Positions 12,815 to 26,762 of a stretch of 64,000 nt of DNA are shown here, in pieces; the first letter of the stretch is position 1, and each line of letters begins with the position of its first letter. The position numbers were made by a program, and so were the translations under genes. Location of the stretch: positions 77,405 to 141,404 of the forward strand of contig VZTG01004277.1 of the NCBI GenBank assembly GCA_013397845.1. The letters are read 5' to 3'. The notes under the pieces are model-generated. The model was not told the DNA's origin and searched no databases. It saw nothing but the letters and a program-made list of their open reading frames with translations. This stretch comes from Melanocharis versteri. Taxonomy: Eukaryota; Chordata; Aves; Passeriformes; Melanocharitidae.

Positions 12815-14800
12815 AAACAAGTTTCTAAGGTAAATTTTATTTAATCCTGTTGAATGTTTTGTCTCTGCCGTGAGTTGCCTTGAAGCACTGTCCTCATGAT
12901 GCACAAGAGAAACCTTATCTGATATTTATGACCAATTTTGAATTATCCACAGTGAACCTGACTACTTCCTCCACATTCCCAAGGATTATAAACCATGGAT
13001 CTGCTGTTTCATATTACTTGACTAAATGTTTAGGTGAGTAAGTTTCCTTTATAGCATGTGAAATTGAGCTTTTCTAGCAGACAATTGTGAATTTTCTGTG
13101 TTTCTCAGAGACTGTCTGTGCTTCTGGGTGACAAAAAGAAAAGAAAGGATTTGCAGGGACTGCAAGAAGTCAGAAACAAGGGCTTGTGGGACTGCAGCAG
13201 ATCGATTTATAGTGCTTACAGATTGCGCGCCCAGATAATTTCAAAGCACATGGTATGAAGGGGTCAGATCAGCCTCGTGCCAACATTTTTTGCAGCATCA
13301 GGCAAGACTGTCACTTAAGACCCAGCCAAGAGATTTACAATGTAAAATGGTTAGTGCATATGGGCATGAGATTGCCTAAAGTCCCCAGCTGCCAGCGTAG
13401 ACAAAGCCTTAATTAGCCAATAATGCTGGAAATTTGTGCTTCTATGGAAGTTTTCTTTATTCAATAAGCAGTTCCCCAAATAGTTCTGAATTGAAAACAG
13501 CAACCAGTTTGACAAGGAACCGAGGAATGTGGCTTTAGGTCAGTATATATTAACTAAAAATTCAGTCGGCTAGCTAAAGGTAAAAGTTTATCATTATATC
13601 TCATGAGACATTTGGTACACTAAGTGACTGAGAACACGTTTCTTTTCAAAGATTAGATATCTGTGTTTGGGGATCTAATTCCTTAACAAGAAACCTGATT
13701 ACATGGCCAGTTTTATAGATCCAAAGAAACGCAGTTCCATGAGGGATATGAGAAATTTTAAGCACTTGTTCTGCAGACAAGAGCTGTCTGTCCACATTTC
13801 TGGGCTAAGAAATTCAACAGGTTCTAGGGATTTAAACTCAGTTCTCAGTAGGTAACAAAAATAGCAGCTTCTATATTCAGCTTTAGGTAAAGCCACCAAA
13901 TGAGACAAAATCTCTACAACAGATGAGGCATGGAAATGAGACCAGCATTTCTCTTCCAGTCTCAACACTTTATGGAAGTTAGAATTCAGCTGTCTGAAAA
14001 TTAGATAAGTACTAGATCATTAGTTTTTCTCTTTGGGTTACCGCTGCAGTACCAGAGAGGAAGATTCCTTGTCTTCTCTGAAACAGATACGAAGAAAAGA
14101 TCTTGTTCCATTCTACATCACTTCAGTATTTCAAAAGGTGACTAAAGAGCTCTACTTACACACCTTGCCCCCAAAAGGAGCCCCTGCAGAAACTGTCCTC
14201 ATGTTTGCAACAGTGGACTAAGCAGTAAATGAAGAGGTGACAGGAATTTTTGTGGATATTTGATGTGGGTTTAGCAGTGTTGAGCTGGCTAATCCATGCT
14301 AGGTCCAGGGAAGGGCATTTGTCTTCCTGTTTGCTTTAAAAAACACGCGTCTGCATTAGCAAATATGTTCATATGCAGTGCATAAAGAACTACCTGACAT
14401 GTCAACAGATATTGAATTAACTGTTAATGGCCTTTTAAATTCAGAAAATACGTGAGTTTATATCTCTTTAAGGGATAAAAGTGTTAAGTGGTAAATTCTA
14501 TGTCTGGGAGTGCAATGGTTTCCCACTGCCCAAATGTGATGGCTTCTGTGGACTTACACCACTGGTACAAAAGCAGTGCCAAATGAGCCAATTTCAGTGG
14601 AGCAGGTGCAGATATTTTGCCAGTTATCTTGTCAGAACAGAACTTTGTGAAGTAAAACCACACGTATGTCTGAAAAACAGTACTGGTTCCTACGAGTGCA
14701 TCATTGACAGGACGTCACTTGCTTTAAGAGTGTTATGCAATTGAAATAGAGGAGGTTAGTTCTTGTACAATGCAACTTATCTGTATTAAAAACCCATTTC
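12815..14800. other. Intergenic between the duplicated segment and the solo LTR
   Basis: No repeat family was recognised. A cysteine-rich open frame at 14,481-14,744 has a vaguely EGF-like C-x5-C-x9-C spacing at its end. It has no clear splice donor or start codon and is not called a gene. Confidence 0.4.
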
Positions 14801-14806
14801 CAAATC

Positions 14807-15845
14807 GTGAGGAGCCAATTCAGTTCTGTTATGCCCCAACAATGGTTGTCACAGGCCTGTGGGGCAGGGGTTGAACATGTGCCATGTCCAGCAGGCAGCT
14901 CAGAGAAGATGGAGGAAAGCCTTGTCTCTGGGGGGACTTTGCCTGGCAACCAGTTCATGTCTCGCACGGGACAGGCAGGCAGCAGGGGACACCAAGGACA
15001 CTGTACCCCAGAGACACTCTGCAACCAAATGGCTAAAAGTCTCCACCAATGGACTGCCATGCAAGGTTGGACTGGGCCAATGGTCTCCTGCCAGCAGGCA
15101 GACTTTGGGAGGAGCCAGGGGCATAAAAAGTAACTGTACCCCAAGCTCATGGGTTTTTGGGTATTTGGATCTTACGCCTTTTGGGGGTTTTTGGGTTTCA
15201 TGCTTTTTTGGGGGCTTTTTGAGCTTGCCTTTTGAGTGTGGGCTTTTGACTTTGGGGCTTTTTGGTCTTTTGCCTTTTGTCTTTTTGGGGGCCTTTGAGT
15301 CTCATGCTTTGCCCTGGCCCCAGTCTACCTTTTGGCTCTCCTGCCCTCGCTGGCTCTTGCCCGCCCTCTCCTCTGTCCTGCCTGCCTGTGTCCCTGACCA
15401 ACGCTCTGCTTCCTTCGTCTCTACATCCCTGCCTGAGCCACCTGCGTCCAACCCTGCCCGCCTCCGAGCCTGGCCACCACCGTGATCCTCGCCACGACCC
15501 TGCCCAGGCTCCTGGACCTCCTGCCCGAGCACCCCTCACCTCGTGTCCGGCCGCTGCTCGCCGCAGGAGCCGTCCACGGGCAGGCAGCGTGCACACCCCC
15601 GGCTCGTGGATGTCGACAGTGCTCCCTGACCTCCGATAGTAACGCCCTCTTCTTGCCTCTGTCTCCCCTCTCCCCATGCTCTGTCTTTCCTAGCCCCCTT
15701 TAGTAGAGTGATTCCTTTTTATTTTGCTCATTTGTTGCCAATAAACGGTTCTCAGATACAACGTTTGCCTCGTTTGGCTTAATTTCGTTCCTGACCATGT
15801 ATTATTAAAAGAACTCCTTGCAGTTTCCCGCAGTGGAACGCGACA
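14807..15845 (+). mobile_element. Solo LTR of an endogenous retrovirus
   Basis: The 1,039-bp element is flanked by a perfect 6-bp target duplication, CAAATC, at 14,801-14,806 and 15,846-15,851. It starts GTGAGG and ends CGACA, close to the usual TG...CA. Inside are a TATA-like 'cataaaaag' at 15,122-15,130 and AATAAA at 15,740-15,745, in the order expected for a + strand LTR. The middle is C- and G-rich, unlike the AT-rich surroundings. The open frames within it are not gag, pol or env. No internal retroviral region is attached, so it probably arose by recombination between two LTRs. The family name is not known to me. Confidence 0.72.
15140..15300 (+). repeat. T/G-rich irregular repeat inside the solo LTR
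   Basis: Repeated 'ggg-cttttt' and 'ttttgggg' units with C interruptions lie between the TATA-like box and the C-rich part of the LTR. The strand asymmetry is strong, with very few A residues. Confidence 0.6.
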
Positions 15846-16480
15846 CAAATCTAAAAAATACTAACTATGTCTGCTTTACTCTATAATTACACCATGGCCG
15901 TATTATAATCTACCAGTTGGCCTTTCTTTTCTATTAAGCCAAATAGCTAGACGCTCATAATCTTATTTTTTTTCTCAATGTTATTTGCCTTGACACAACT
16001 TGAGAGAACTCAAGAAAGATGCTACTATCACAAAGTTGCTTCCAGCTTTTCACCACCCTTGACTTCTCAGAGAATCTGCAATGTCTTGTTTTCCAGATAT
16101 CTGAACACCTAAAGAAAATTCAAGATATCTTGCCTAACTGCAGATTTCTAAACTTTAAGGAGATGATCTAGTGTAGCCTTTCAATTTTTCCTGGATAAAA
16201 GAATCTACAGAAAATGTTTTATCGTACTTTTCAGACATCTACAAAGAAGTGATCTAGAGCCTTCTTGCAGTTGGCCATCTCTCTTCATCTACTACATGGG
16301 GAGCCTACAGAACCTGTTAGATTGGAGATTTAATGTGAGAAGATTAAGTTAGGTGAGATAAATTCTATCCTTTGCTGAACTACTGTATACTTGCATTTCA
16401 ATGGAGTAATTATGAATCAGATGTGAAAACCAGAACAAAGGAATGTGATCCAATTTCAGCAAAAATTTCTTTAAAATAAA

Positions 16481-16509
16481 CAAATAAATAAATAAATAAA
16501 TAAATAAAA
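16481..16509 (+). repeat. (AAAT)n microsatellite
   Basis: About seven tandem AAAT units. Confidence 0.9.
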
Positions 16510-17397
16510 TATATCCCCTTTTTAATTCTGGAGGAGTCAAATTAAGGAATTTTGGTACCATATACACAAATGTGGCACAGGAGCACACTCCTAACTTTTG
16601 CTCAGGCAGAAATTCAAGGACTTGAAGAACAGGGAAAAAAACGAAGCTTGGCATTTAAGCAAATTGACATCTGTTTCATTAACAGACAACCTGCATAACT
16701 TGGGTTTGTGTGTAGGATGTTTTCATTTGTCATAACTCTTCAAACTGGAGAAACTGTTTAATCAGCTTCAGCAGAGCATAATCCCTGAGCTTTGATACTT
16801 TCCCCTCACAGCACTTAGCAATGCAAACAATGTTATGAATACCTGGAAGCGTTGCAGCAGATTCATAATAGCAACCTGTCTTAGTCTGCCCAAGTGAAAT
16901 TGTTCCTGAGACAAAAACAAACAAACAAAAAAAGGAACTACCAAGAGAAAATGGCTGTCATTTGGGAAACTCATATTAATTGCCTACAGTCATAGTCAAT
17001 GTGAACCTACTCAGCAAGGAATATTTAACATTACGGTTTGAGCAGTCCCCAGAAAATCAACTTCTCTGTTTTAAGTCAGCTGCACACTTTAACAACTGGC
17101 AGAAGAGGATTTTCAGTAAGTCAGTTGCTCCATTGATCTGGAAGTGACAAGATTTAGGACATGCATTTACATGGAACAGAGGTGGGACAGCTTGAAAAGT
17201 TAGCAGGGTATGGAAATTTTCAAGAACGTAAACCTGAGGTTTCCATCATGGACCATATGTGTGCCCCCAACAGGCACTGCCAAATAGGTTATCCTGGGTA
17301 ACTAAAGCTGTTTCAGACTGGCAGTAAGCAAGTCAGAAAAATGAAAAGCAGAAAGCGTTGAGAAGAAATGCAGGAGTTATTCAAGCAGATGAAGTTT

Positions 17398-17476
17398 AAA
17401 AACAAAACAAAACAAAACAAAACAAAACAAAACAAAACCAACTAAAAAAAACCAAAAACAAACAAACAAACAAATC
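17398..17476 (+). repeat. (AAAAC)n and (AAAC)n A-rich repeat
   Basis: Perfect AAAAC units run to about 17,438, followed by an A-rich spacer and AAAC units to 17,475. Confidence 0.9.
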
Positions 17477-19483
17477 ATAAGCTCTCATCCTCTGTGAACA
17501 TCTCTAGACTGCAAGAGAATCAAGATAACCAATCCCTCCTCAAGATATCTGGGGTAAAGAGGGGCATGGAAAAAAGGCAGAATTACCCAAATCCTCCATA
17601 TCAATCCTTGTGATCTCTATGATTGTCCTTGTGCTTTGGTTTCCTCAGGAAAACCAATATTTGACCAATGTATTTCTGTTCTTACTGAACCTTTCCCTTA
17701 TAGGTGTAGGTAATTACTCTCTTCCACAATATTAATGCTGATGAATGTCTCATTTTCCTTTCTCATAAGCTTCACACAATACATAAATCATGAGATGGGA
17801 CTATTTCTTTTCACCACACCTCTTCGTCCCACCTCAATTTACACCACCTTTCTCTTGTTTATTTCTTCTCTATAGCTGTAAACCTGCAAGAATCCCATGT
17901 ACTGTGGTAATCAATGCAGAATCAATGGCAGTTCCTGAGATTTTGCTGGGTATTTAAGAAATCAGTCATCTGGAAGAGTCGTAACACCAAGTGAGTTCCC
18001 CTTGACATATCAAATCTCGTGGAGATTTATCTTACTGAAAAAATGATGTATTTCTGAGCAGACCCACTGATTCCTAAAGAAAGTCACTGTTACATCACAG
18101 CTGAATAATGCAAGGTTGTGCAACTACTGAAGTGCAGAAAGTGTCAAGAACCTCAGAAGAAAATGGGACATTTATCAGTGCTGGCAGGACTAGCACGGAA
18201 ACGGTACGAACAGTGATTAGCAAAATGGTGAAAGTATTTCATTCCACCTGTAAATAACTATAAAAATTGTTGGCATGACTATTTAATGTGAGGGTGATTT
18301 TTCTTTGTTTCTCTATTTAGAGATTCTTTCATAACCTTGTTCAGAGTTTTAATTAATTACTCAGGAAATTTTTTTATAAAAAGGAGTTTCTTCTGGTTTT
18401 AACAAAAACAAACAAACAAAAAAAAACGTAAGTAGGAGGAAAAATTTTCATTCTAAAGTCAAAATTTTGAGTATTCAGAAGAAATTATGGTCTTTTACTT
18501 CAGTGATTTCTAAGACAGACATCTGTGCCCAAGATCTCTGCCATCAATGTAGCAGTGCAAGCATTTCCAGAAAGCAATAGGTCTGGTCTTTAGTTGTCCA
18601 AGTGGGTTAAATCCTGCTCCAATGATGTCTTTTTCAGTCTAGTTACTATAGGACATCTATATGATTATCTTAGACCAGACACCAGGCTTTAATATATGAA
18701 AACTTTGTTAAAAAACTATCTCACCATTCATACCTAAATATGGTTATGTTATTCTTTGACATAAAAACAAAAAATACCATCTGTTTTGCATAACTCTGAT
18801 CAGTAATAAACCTTTGTTCTTTTTGAAATGGAGTGAAAACTAATATGAAGAAACATTTTCAATGCAACTGTAACTTATTTTGAATAAGGTAATTTTGGGC
18901 TGCAGATTTGGTGAGTACAAAGAACCTATTGAATGGTGAGACAACGGCAAGTGAGATTACAAAATAAAATTAATAGTAAAAGAGCGCACCTTTGTCTACA
19001 ATTTAATTCCCAAATATACTTTTATGTAGCAACATTAGGGCATATGAATGTGCTCTGTTATTTGCTTCACGGTGGGCTTTGAGCCAGGGAGTCATTCTGC
19101 CCGAGAGACAAAAGACACTCTGTCTGCGCAGAGATCCTGCATCTTCCCGACACGTTTCCTCATACATTTTGTGAACTGTCTTTCCCCTCCCCTCTCCCTC
19201 TGTTATGTGAGCTGTGAACTGCACTGAAAATCTGTCTGTGACAGACACTTTCAGTACTTGGTCAGCTGTCAGACAAGCATGAGGTGAAAGACTTCAAATA
19301 TGGCATTGGGCTCACAAACACACACACACACATAGAGGGAAACAGCCATCACTGGCTACTGCTCATGTCCAAGCATGGAAAAAACAACAAAACACACAAA
19401 AAAACCCCCAAAAACAAAAGGGAGAGAGTACTTCTATATAAGTCTGAGATCTTGCAAACAAAGGCGGCATATTTTATGGTTTT

Positions 19484-19580
19484 CACAGAATCACAGACAG
19501 AATAGGTCAGGTTGGAAAGGATCACAGTGGGTCACCTGCTCCAACCTCCCTGATCAAGCAGAATCATCCCAGATCACTTT
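19484..19580 (-). mobile_element. CR1 LINE 3' fragment
   Basis: Antisense end 'cacagaatcacagacagaat', then 'caggttggaaaggatc', 'ccaacctccctgatcaag' and 'atcatcccagatca'. Confidence 0.75.
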
Positions 19581-21067
19581 TTATTTCGTGCTCCAAGTGA
19601 AATATCCACTCTGGGACCTGTACCATAACAAAAGAATGTTGTCTTCTCCTACAGTACCAGCTGAATCCTCCCTGCAAAGACAATGCAGTACTCAGAGAAA
19701 CCAAAGGAAGCATCCCAGCTGGATCCAGTCTGAGATCAGATCTCGAAAAGCCTTCTTTGTTCAAGATCTCACCAAATAGAGCATCTGGGCTGGAGTACAC
19801 AAATGACACAAACTCTTTGATTTCTTTTTGACTCTGGGAGAGATATTTTAGATCCACTGGGCTGCAGGACTCTTTCAGTGTAATCTATAAATCCAAACAA
19901 ACAACATGGCCCACATGAGTATGTCTAATATTCAAAGGTATTCCTCATGTCTCTGGTTGCCTGTAGAAAACTGAGTTTTACTGCCAGGGATTACAGGAGT
20001 CAGGACATGTTCCTCAAGTGTAGACATCTACAGCTAGTTGTGTGAATTTGAATCCTGCCATAGGCTCGCTCCCTGTCACTGGATAGATAAAGATTGAGAA
20101 AAAAACATGTCAAATATAAATTTGATAGAAGTGTCTGAATTTTATCTTCATTGAGCTCTAAAGTGGACTAAATGGCTACCATTTAGACAGCTGAGTGTCC
20201 ATTCCTCTCCCTGAGAGCACTTCTTGTCTGTCTATGATGCCCTGTCAAATCTGAGACAGCCACCCAGGGCTGTCAGATATTACAAAACATCAATGGGAAG
20301 CTCAAACCTTCTGAACCAGCAGCTAATGTTGAGGCAGAATATTTTACAGCATCTCAAGACAGTGCCAGGCACTGAAGTTGAGACTAATGAAATCAACTTT
20401 GAAGGAAAGTGACTGAATCAGACAGGGGGCTATATTCAGCTGCCCACTGAAACACTTTGGTGTTTAGTACCATGTAGCCCCAAAAAAGAAAAAGGCAGGC
20501 AAAAACACCAGAACAACTAGCTTCTGGATACACTCAAACAGAAAAAGGAGGAATTGACAGACAATGCCTGGTAAATCCCCAGAGCTGGGAGCAGAGCTGA
20601 GGCCAGGCAATTTGACTTATGCATGAAATAATGGGGATGGATTCATTTGCCTCCATGTAGACATTTCGGGTTATTTTAAGCACTGCAGGATGTCCTACCT
20701 TGCCTCCATCTGACACTCCAGAAGGGGAGTCTCCCATAAGTGCTGTGTAATACCTGTTAGTACCATGCATATGTCTCAAATATGCTACAGCAAAATTGCC
20801 AACAGACATCCATGTTTCAGCAACAAAATCCTCTCTTACACGCCTGCACTTCCAACTTCCCTGAGCATTTGGAGATCCCACCTTGCAAGTTGTCACCCAA
20901 ATAGCACAGAGCAGCAAGTGTCAGCCAGTGATGGCACAGAGCAGTGCAGTCTGGTGTGCAATCCAAGACACCCTCGTTCCCAGGCAGTGGGAGCACACGG
21001 CTCCGTGAATGGAGACATTTGTTCCTTCTTTTCCAGCCATGAGGGGGTCGGTTTCTTCTCCCAAGTA

Positions 21068-21330
21068 ACCAGCAACAGGACACCAGCAAATGGCTTCAAG
21101 TTGTGCCAGGAGAGGTTAAGACTGGATATTAGGAAAAACTTCTTCCTTGAAAGGGTAGTCAGGCGTTGGAACAGGCTGCCCAGAGAAGCTGTGGAGTCAC
21201 CATCCCTGATGTGTAGGAGTGGCACTGAGGGACATGGTTTAGTGGTAGCCTTGGCAGTGCTGGTTGATGATCTGAGAAGTCTTTTCCATCTTAAATCACA
21301 TCAATTCTGTGATTCTATGATTCTTGCAAA
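21068..21330 (+). mobile_element. CR1 LINE 3' end
   Basis: 'ggcttcaagttgtgccagg', 'actggatattaggaaaaac', 'ggaacaggctgcccagag' and the tail 'attctgtgattctatgatt' are all present. A large open frame across it is a repeat artefact. Confidence 0.88.
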
Positions 21331-24300
21331 TAATCCAAGCTTGTTCAGCTTTCTCTATACTTAATGGTGAGGACATATCCAGAGAGCATGCTCAGACCCT
21401 TCTGGTGGATGCTCAGCATACGGGTTGAGATTCTGCATCATGCAGATCCCCATAATCACATTGTTTTCAAGAGAAAGTGAAAGAAAATCCTGGCTTTGTG
21501 GGCAGAAATTGAGTTCCATCTGTGACTGAGCCACAGCCTTCCTGGATGTGACATGCAACTCTTTTCCTCTTATTTCTTTCCATCTCATCCTGTAATCAAC
21601 ATTTTTTCCCCTTTTCTGAGAGTACTTGAGTGGGCACATCCATTGAGGCTTATCAGATATGTCCAGGTGCTTGACAGAGAGATAATCAGTTTCCTCCTGA
21701 CAACGCTTAACTTTTACACTTCTCTTCTTCCACCCACCCCTCTGTTCCTTCTTATTTTTCTCTCTGATGAACACCAAGCAGCCCCTGTTCATCTCCACAA
21801 ATTCAGCCTTCATCTAATAACAGAGTTTGCTTTCTCTTCCACAATTTAGCATTTAGTATTCTCTTCCCCTTGCTCTGACTCTGATTGAATTCTGCCTTTG
21901 CTCAGTCTGTCTTTAAAAGTGTGTCTTTCCCCAGCACGAGAAACCACAAAAACTAGAGAAGAGAGAGAGAATTTCTCTGTGAAAAGAACAGAAAAGACCA
22001 ATTCCCCAGGGATTTTCATGAGCTATTCCCTTCCTTCACCAAAATTTCCTCAGCTTCTGCTACATATTTAGCCCAACAAGGTGAGCTTTTAGTATCCTTT
22101 TCATTAATAAGCTAAATACAAAGAATTAAAATAAAAAATACAGAATTAAAAATATATGAAACTTTAATATGACCATTCAATAATAATAAGATTATGATTA
22201 CAGGTACTTCTAGGACAACGTATGATTTTGTTTAGCTGTTAACTTTGGGATCAAATGAAACATGTCCCAAAGATACCTGTTAATTTTCAAAGTCTGTGAA
22301 AGGAATCTTCCTCAAATGTAGATGCCTATGGTTATTTAAATTAATTTTCATTATTTAATGAATTAATTAATTTCAGGTGCATTAATGACTTGTAGAAAGT
22401 GGCCTTGATGGCCTTTGCAATATTCTTTTCTTCAGAATGTCTCATCATTTTTCCTGATAAAATTTGGTTTTAGGTGGATTCAGAGGGGATGTGACAATAT
22501 AAGCTATCAGTGCAGGATATGGCCACAGATATAATGTGTAGACTGCAAATACTTACTTCTTAAAAAAAAATAAAATGCAAAATTTGGAAGAATTATCTCT
22601 ATTTCTTCCTTACACCGTTATTATAACCTAATTTTGACACAGAAGTTCTTTAGATGTGTAGGTTGATAGATAAAGTTTATTGCACTTTGCGTATCTATTA
22701 ACATAGAATACCTGACAAAAAAGGTTTATCTTTTATTATCTTTATATGCATAGGACTGAGCATGATGATGGAGACAATATTACTTCAAAGTCATTTGGAA
22801 TTATGGCCAAGTACTTGATAGCAGGATATGATTTTAAATTGTAGAAGAAAAGGGAATTAGTCCCAAGTATTGTGGGGTTTCGCAATAAAAATGGAAGCAC
22901 ATTATTCATAGAAACAATGATTAGGCTCTTCAACAGTGGAAAATTTGTGCTTGAACATTTCCTGTGCACAGTGTTAAGACAAGGCCTTTTTGTGGGAGGC
23001 AGTTCAAAAAGATTTTGGGGGTTTCCCTTCCTGTGACAGGCCACAAGGTGTAATTCTGCACTGCCACTAAGGAGGACCTAAATGTGTTCAGTGCTTGGGG
23101 AGCTACAAGTACTGGGGTAAAACAGATTTGCACTGTGAACAAAATTCTCTTTGTCCAGTGCATTTTCTTCTCTAAGTCAAGGAGAGTTAAATAAACACAT
23201 GCAGGGATACAGAAAAACAGAAATACAGCTTGGCAAAAAAATTTTCTGCCACTTATATACCTTAACAGAGTAAATTTTTAAAATCTAAGTCTATTTTCTT
23301 TATAAAGTACATTACTACTCTTAAACACAAGACACTGCTGCTCCTGTAAGGACTCTTGCTTTAGACTTCCTCAGGGTTTGATCAGGCCAAAGACCTGAAA
23401 AATCTCATGAGAAAGAAGAGAAACAAGGGTTCCACCAGTCCAGTGCTGCAATCAATGATGAAACTGAATTTTGGAACTTTGCCATGGACATACTGTAATG
23501 ATCCATATTCAAAAAAGGGTATGAAATGTATATCAGACATTTATAAAAATCTACAGAATGCTTCTGTTCTATTTTTTTTTCCAGGCACAAAATTCTTATA
23601 ATAAACCTTGCCTTCCATGACATCTAACATTTTCTTCTTGACATTTTAAAATCAGAATTGGTAATAGCAGGCATGCTGGGAATTAACTGTACCAAAGATC
23701 TCAGGAGACATTATAGAAAAGTGTGGTATGGTATAAGGATGTTACACAGCCTTGCTATACTGCTAAGATAGTGGCAAACAACATCTCACCCTAAACACAG
23801 AGACACTTCTTTCAGATAAATTATGCAAATTTAATTTCATTTTTAGCTGCATTTCTCTTGTGATTGCCTGGTGGAGTAGATCCTTGAAACAGAATCCTTC
23901 TAAATAAATGCACTGTTGCTAAATGCATTTGCTATGGCAAAAGTCTGAAAATGCTAAAAATATTGATCTTCTTCAGAGTCCTGCTGGCTTAGGGTTGCTG
24001 GCTGTGGGAAGAGCGACAGAAGAGCCTGGGGTTTGTGCCCTCCATCAGTTAGGGATGGAAGAGCCATTGACTCTTGAAAGAACCAATATAACCTTTAGGA
24101 TGGAAGTACCGAGCCTCAGTGATTGACTCTGCAATCTGCCTATTCCTAGAGATAGACAGTGGAGCCTTCTTCAGGCTGATGTCACAGCGCTTCCATCAGT
24201 TTACTTGTAGAATTAAAGCCCTGGGAAGCACAAAACTGAGGTAGAAATAAAAGCCGAGGCATTAAGTTTCTTTAAGGATTATTAATATATTTTGGAATCT

Positions 24301-25869
24301 CCGTAATGGACTCAAAATATTTATCAAGCCATGTAATCTGAGGCTGCAGTGTTCACAAGGGCATTACCTCCCTGAGATAAATGCAGATGATATACAGAAA
24401 AAAAACCAAAAAGCAAAACCACACTTTTGTTCAGGCTAATAAAAAAATTATATGCTCTAATAATTGTGAAAATTTTTATCATATGGAATATGAGAAAACA
24501 ATGCGGCTGATTATATCTCAAATTCCAGTGGGAAAACGGCCAAGTCTTTAAGAGCAATACATTTATTGACCATTCCATTTGTGTAAGAGGAATGAAACTC
24601 CATATGAGCATCTGGGTTTTGAGTTTGCGGTGGACAGAAAATGAGAAAACTCCACCCATTTATAATGCAGGACTGAGGAACAGAAAGGGAGTGTGGAGTT
24701 CTGAAGGTGAAATATTTCAAATGTTTTGACAGCTCTAATTCAGGTGTTTGCTTTATTCAGTGAAAAGGGATGTCACCCAAGGTTGGTCTCTAAGCAAGAT
24801 AAAACTACTCACCACCTTAAAGACTTGAAAATAATTTTTAAATTGATAAATTTAGTTTAGCTTAATCCTAATCTATGATAACAATTTTTTTTTCTCCACT
24901 GGAAAAAAAGCAAATATTTTTCTACCTCTAATTCTCTCTCTTCAACCACAGAGTAGAAAAATACCAGGAGCATCTAGATGTCTGGAGACTGCCTCCCACA
25001 TACAAAAATAATTTGGCAGAGTGGAGTTCTGGAGGCTTTTGTGACATTTATTCCAAGTTAGAGTCACTGTGTGGCCAACAAGAACTGAACAATACTTTCA
25101 GAAGGTAATTTACTAAGATGGGAGTCTAAGATAGGAAAACAGAAAGGTGTCTCTGAGTGTCTATTGACTATTGAGAGACTCTGGACACCTATATTGTGTT
25201 AGGTAGGTATCATTTGGATATCTAAAGAAAGCTGAGAGGAATCTAAATTCTTTATATAGTTTATTAGTGTTTTTTGTTCTTGCTGTGATGGGCTCTGGGA
25301 CCCTGCTCTGGGAATTTTAGAAGATGCTGTAGAAATAAGAATGAGAAGATGCTTTTTCTCCTAGATATTGGATGGCTGGATACAGAATAAAAGAGGGGTA
25401 CAGATAAATAGGGATAGTAAACAGAGAAAATAAAAACAAAATAGTTTTGACCAATATATAAGACAATATCCACAGACTAGATCTAGCTTACTGCACTGAA
25501 ATATTTTGTAGGCATCAAAACTAAGAAAATCCAGAAGAAATTGCAAATGTTTATTGATGACTTTCCCATAACAAAACTAAAGATGCCAAAAATGTACCAA
25601 TTAACAGGTTAAATTCATCACCAGGTGCTAAAGGAATCATGGTCAAAATCTGAAGAGTGGCTGAAAGATGAATGTCAGGAGAAACGAGGGGAGACAACAT
25701 ACCTGAAGAATGGAAACAAGTAGCTTATGACTGATGAGGTGGAGCTGGCACAAAAATTTAAAGAAAGACAAGGAATTTTATTCTTATTAGCAATGCCAGG
25801 CATAAAGAGGCACAATAAATGCCTGAGACTTAATGGGATTTGCTAGAGAAGTGAGGTTTACATAATCAG

Positions 25870-26009
25870 CCAGTCTGCAGGTGATGCAAACCTGAAAGGA
25901 GGGGCTCCTACACCGGGAGGTTGTGCTGCTGTTCAGAGGGACCTCAACAGGCTGGAGAAATGATCTTCTGAGGCCCCTTCCAACCTGAGACGTTCTGTGA
26001 TTCTATGAA
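25870..26009 (+). mobile_element. CR1 LINE fragment with internal deletion
   Basis: A piece of the CR1 body ('agtctgcaggtgatgcaaa', 'agagggacctcaacaggctgg') is joined directly to the 3' end ('ccccttccaacctgag', 'ttctgtgattctatga'). Confidence 0.7.
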
Positions 26010-26399
26010 AATAAACCATAGGAACAACTTACGAAGTGTCATGACAGAATATTCGCGGAAATGTTATCGGGGGACAGGTTGTTGTTCTGAATCATTCTCT
26101 CGGGTTTATAGGCAGCTCTTACACTTGAGTGGGGAGGTGATTCACGAGGTCTCGGTGTATATTAGGCAGAGAGATGACTGACAAGCATAACAGGATATAG
26201 TCTTTACCTTCTGATCCATTGCTCACTGATCACCTGCACAGAACCTTTTCATTAGTAATGGTTATAATGATCATGCTAAAAGCACTTGTTTTCTTATACG
26301 GCAATTAGAGCTTCCCACTGTAATTTGTTGAACTGTCATATCTGTCATCGAGTAAAATAAGGCAAGTCTCGCTTTGTCCCTCTCCAGTGTAAACAACAC

Positions 26400-26762
26400 A
26401 AAAATCACACAACCTTAGAACAGTTTTGTTTGCACAGGATCTCTGAAGCTCATCTGGTCCAACACCAGGCTCAACCTAAAGTCTATGTTGTTAAAGAGTC
26501 AATCTCTGCCTTCTCCCTTTCCAACACATTGGCCCTTTTCTGGGCTTACTCCACTTGGTTAATGCCTTTCTTATTACTGGGGACTCTAAAACTGGACACA
26601 GCAGTCTCAACACCATTTCAGACTTGCTCAAAAGTGGGCTTAATCACTATTTTCAGTATGGGCACTATGCAGTGGCTAATGCAGTGCAGTTCGTGGTTCA
26701 TGATGACTCTTGTGCAACTTCTCATAGAACCATTTATGTTGGAAAAGACCTCTCAGATAATC
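26400..26762 (-). mobile_element. CR1 LINE, upper part of a copy split by another CR1
   Basis: Antisense CR1: 'acaccaggctcaacc', 'actggggactctaaaactgg' and 'acacagcagtctcaacacc' are characteristic. A second antisense 3' end ('catagaaccatttatgttgg') starts near 26,724, so more than one insertion is involved. Confidence 0.6.

Larger units (their letters stand above)
15852..25869. other. Intergenic, AT-rich
   Basis: It contains the AAAT and AAAAC arrays, a CA run at about 19,318-19,332 and two CR1 copies, listed separately. A 150-codon antisense open frame at 21,361-21,813 has no recognisable domain and is probably chance. Confidence 0.5.

Noticed and set aside
14481..14744. Cysteine-rich open frame with EGF-like spacing near its end
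   Set aside because: No ATG start (it begins at GTG), no convincing acceptor or donor, and the EGF pattern covers only part of a domain. Chance similarity is more likely.
14859..15677. Large overlapping open frames of 125-208 codons on both strands
   Set aside because: They lie inside the solo LTR, in GC-rich and low-complexity sequence, and show no gag, pol or env features.
20765..21364. 199-codon open frame
   Set aside because: Its C-terminal half is translated CR1 repeat and the rest has no known domain.
21361..21813. 150-codon antisense open frame
   Set aside because: No recognisable domain, no splice context and a composition consistent with AT-rich chance; not called a gene.
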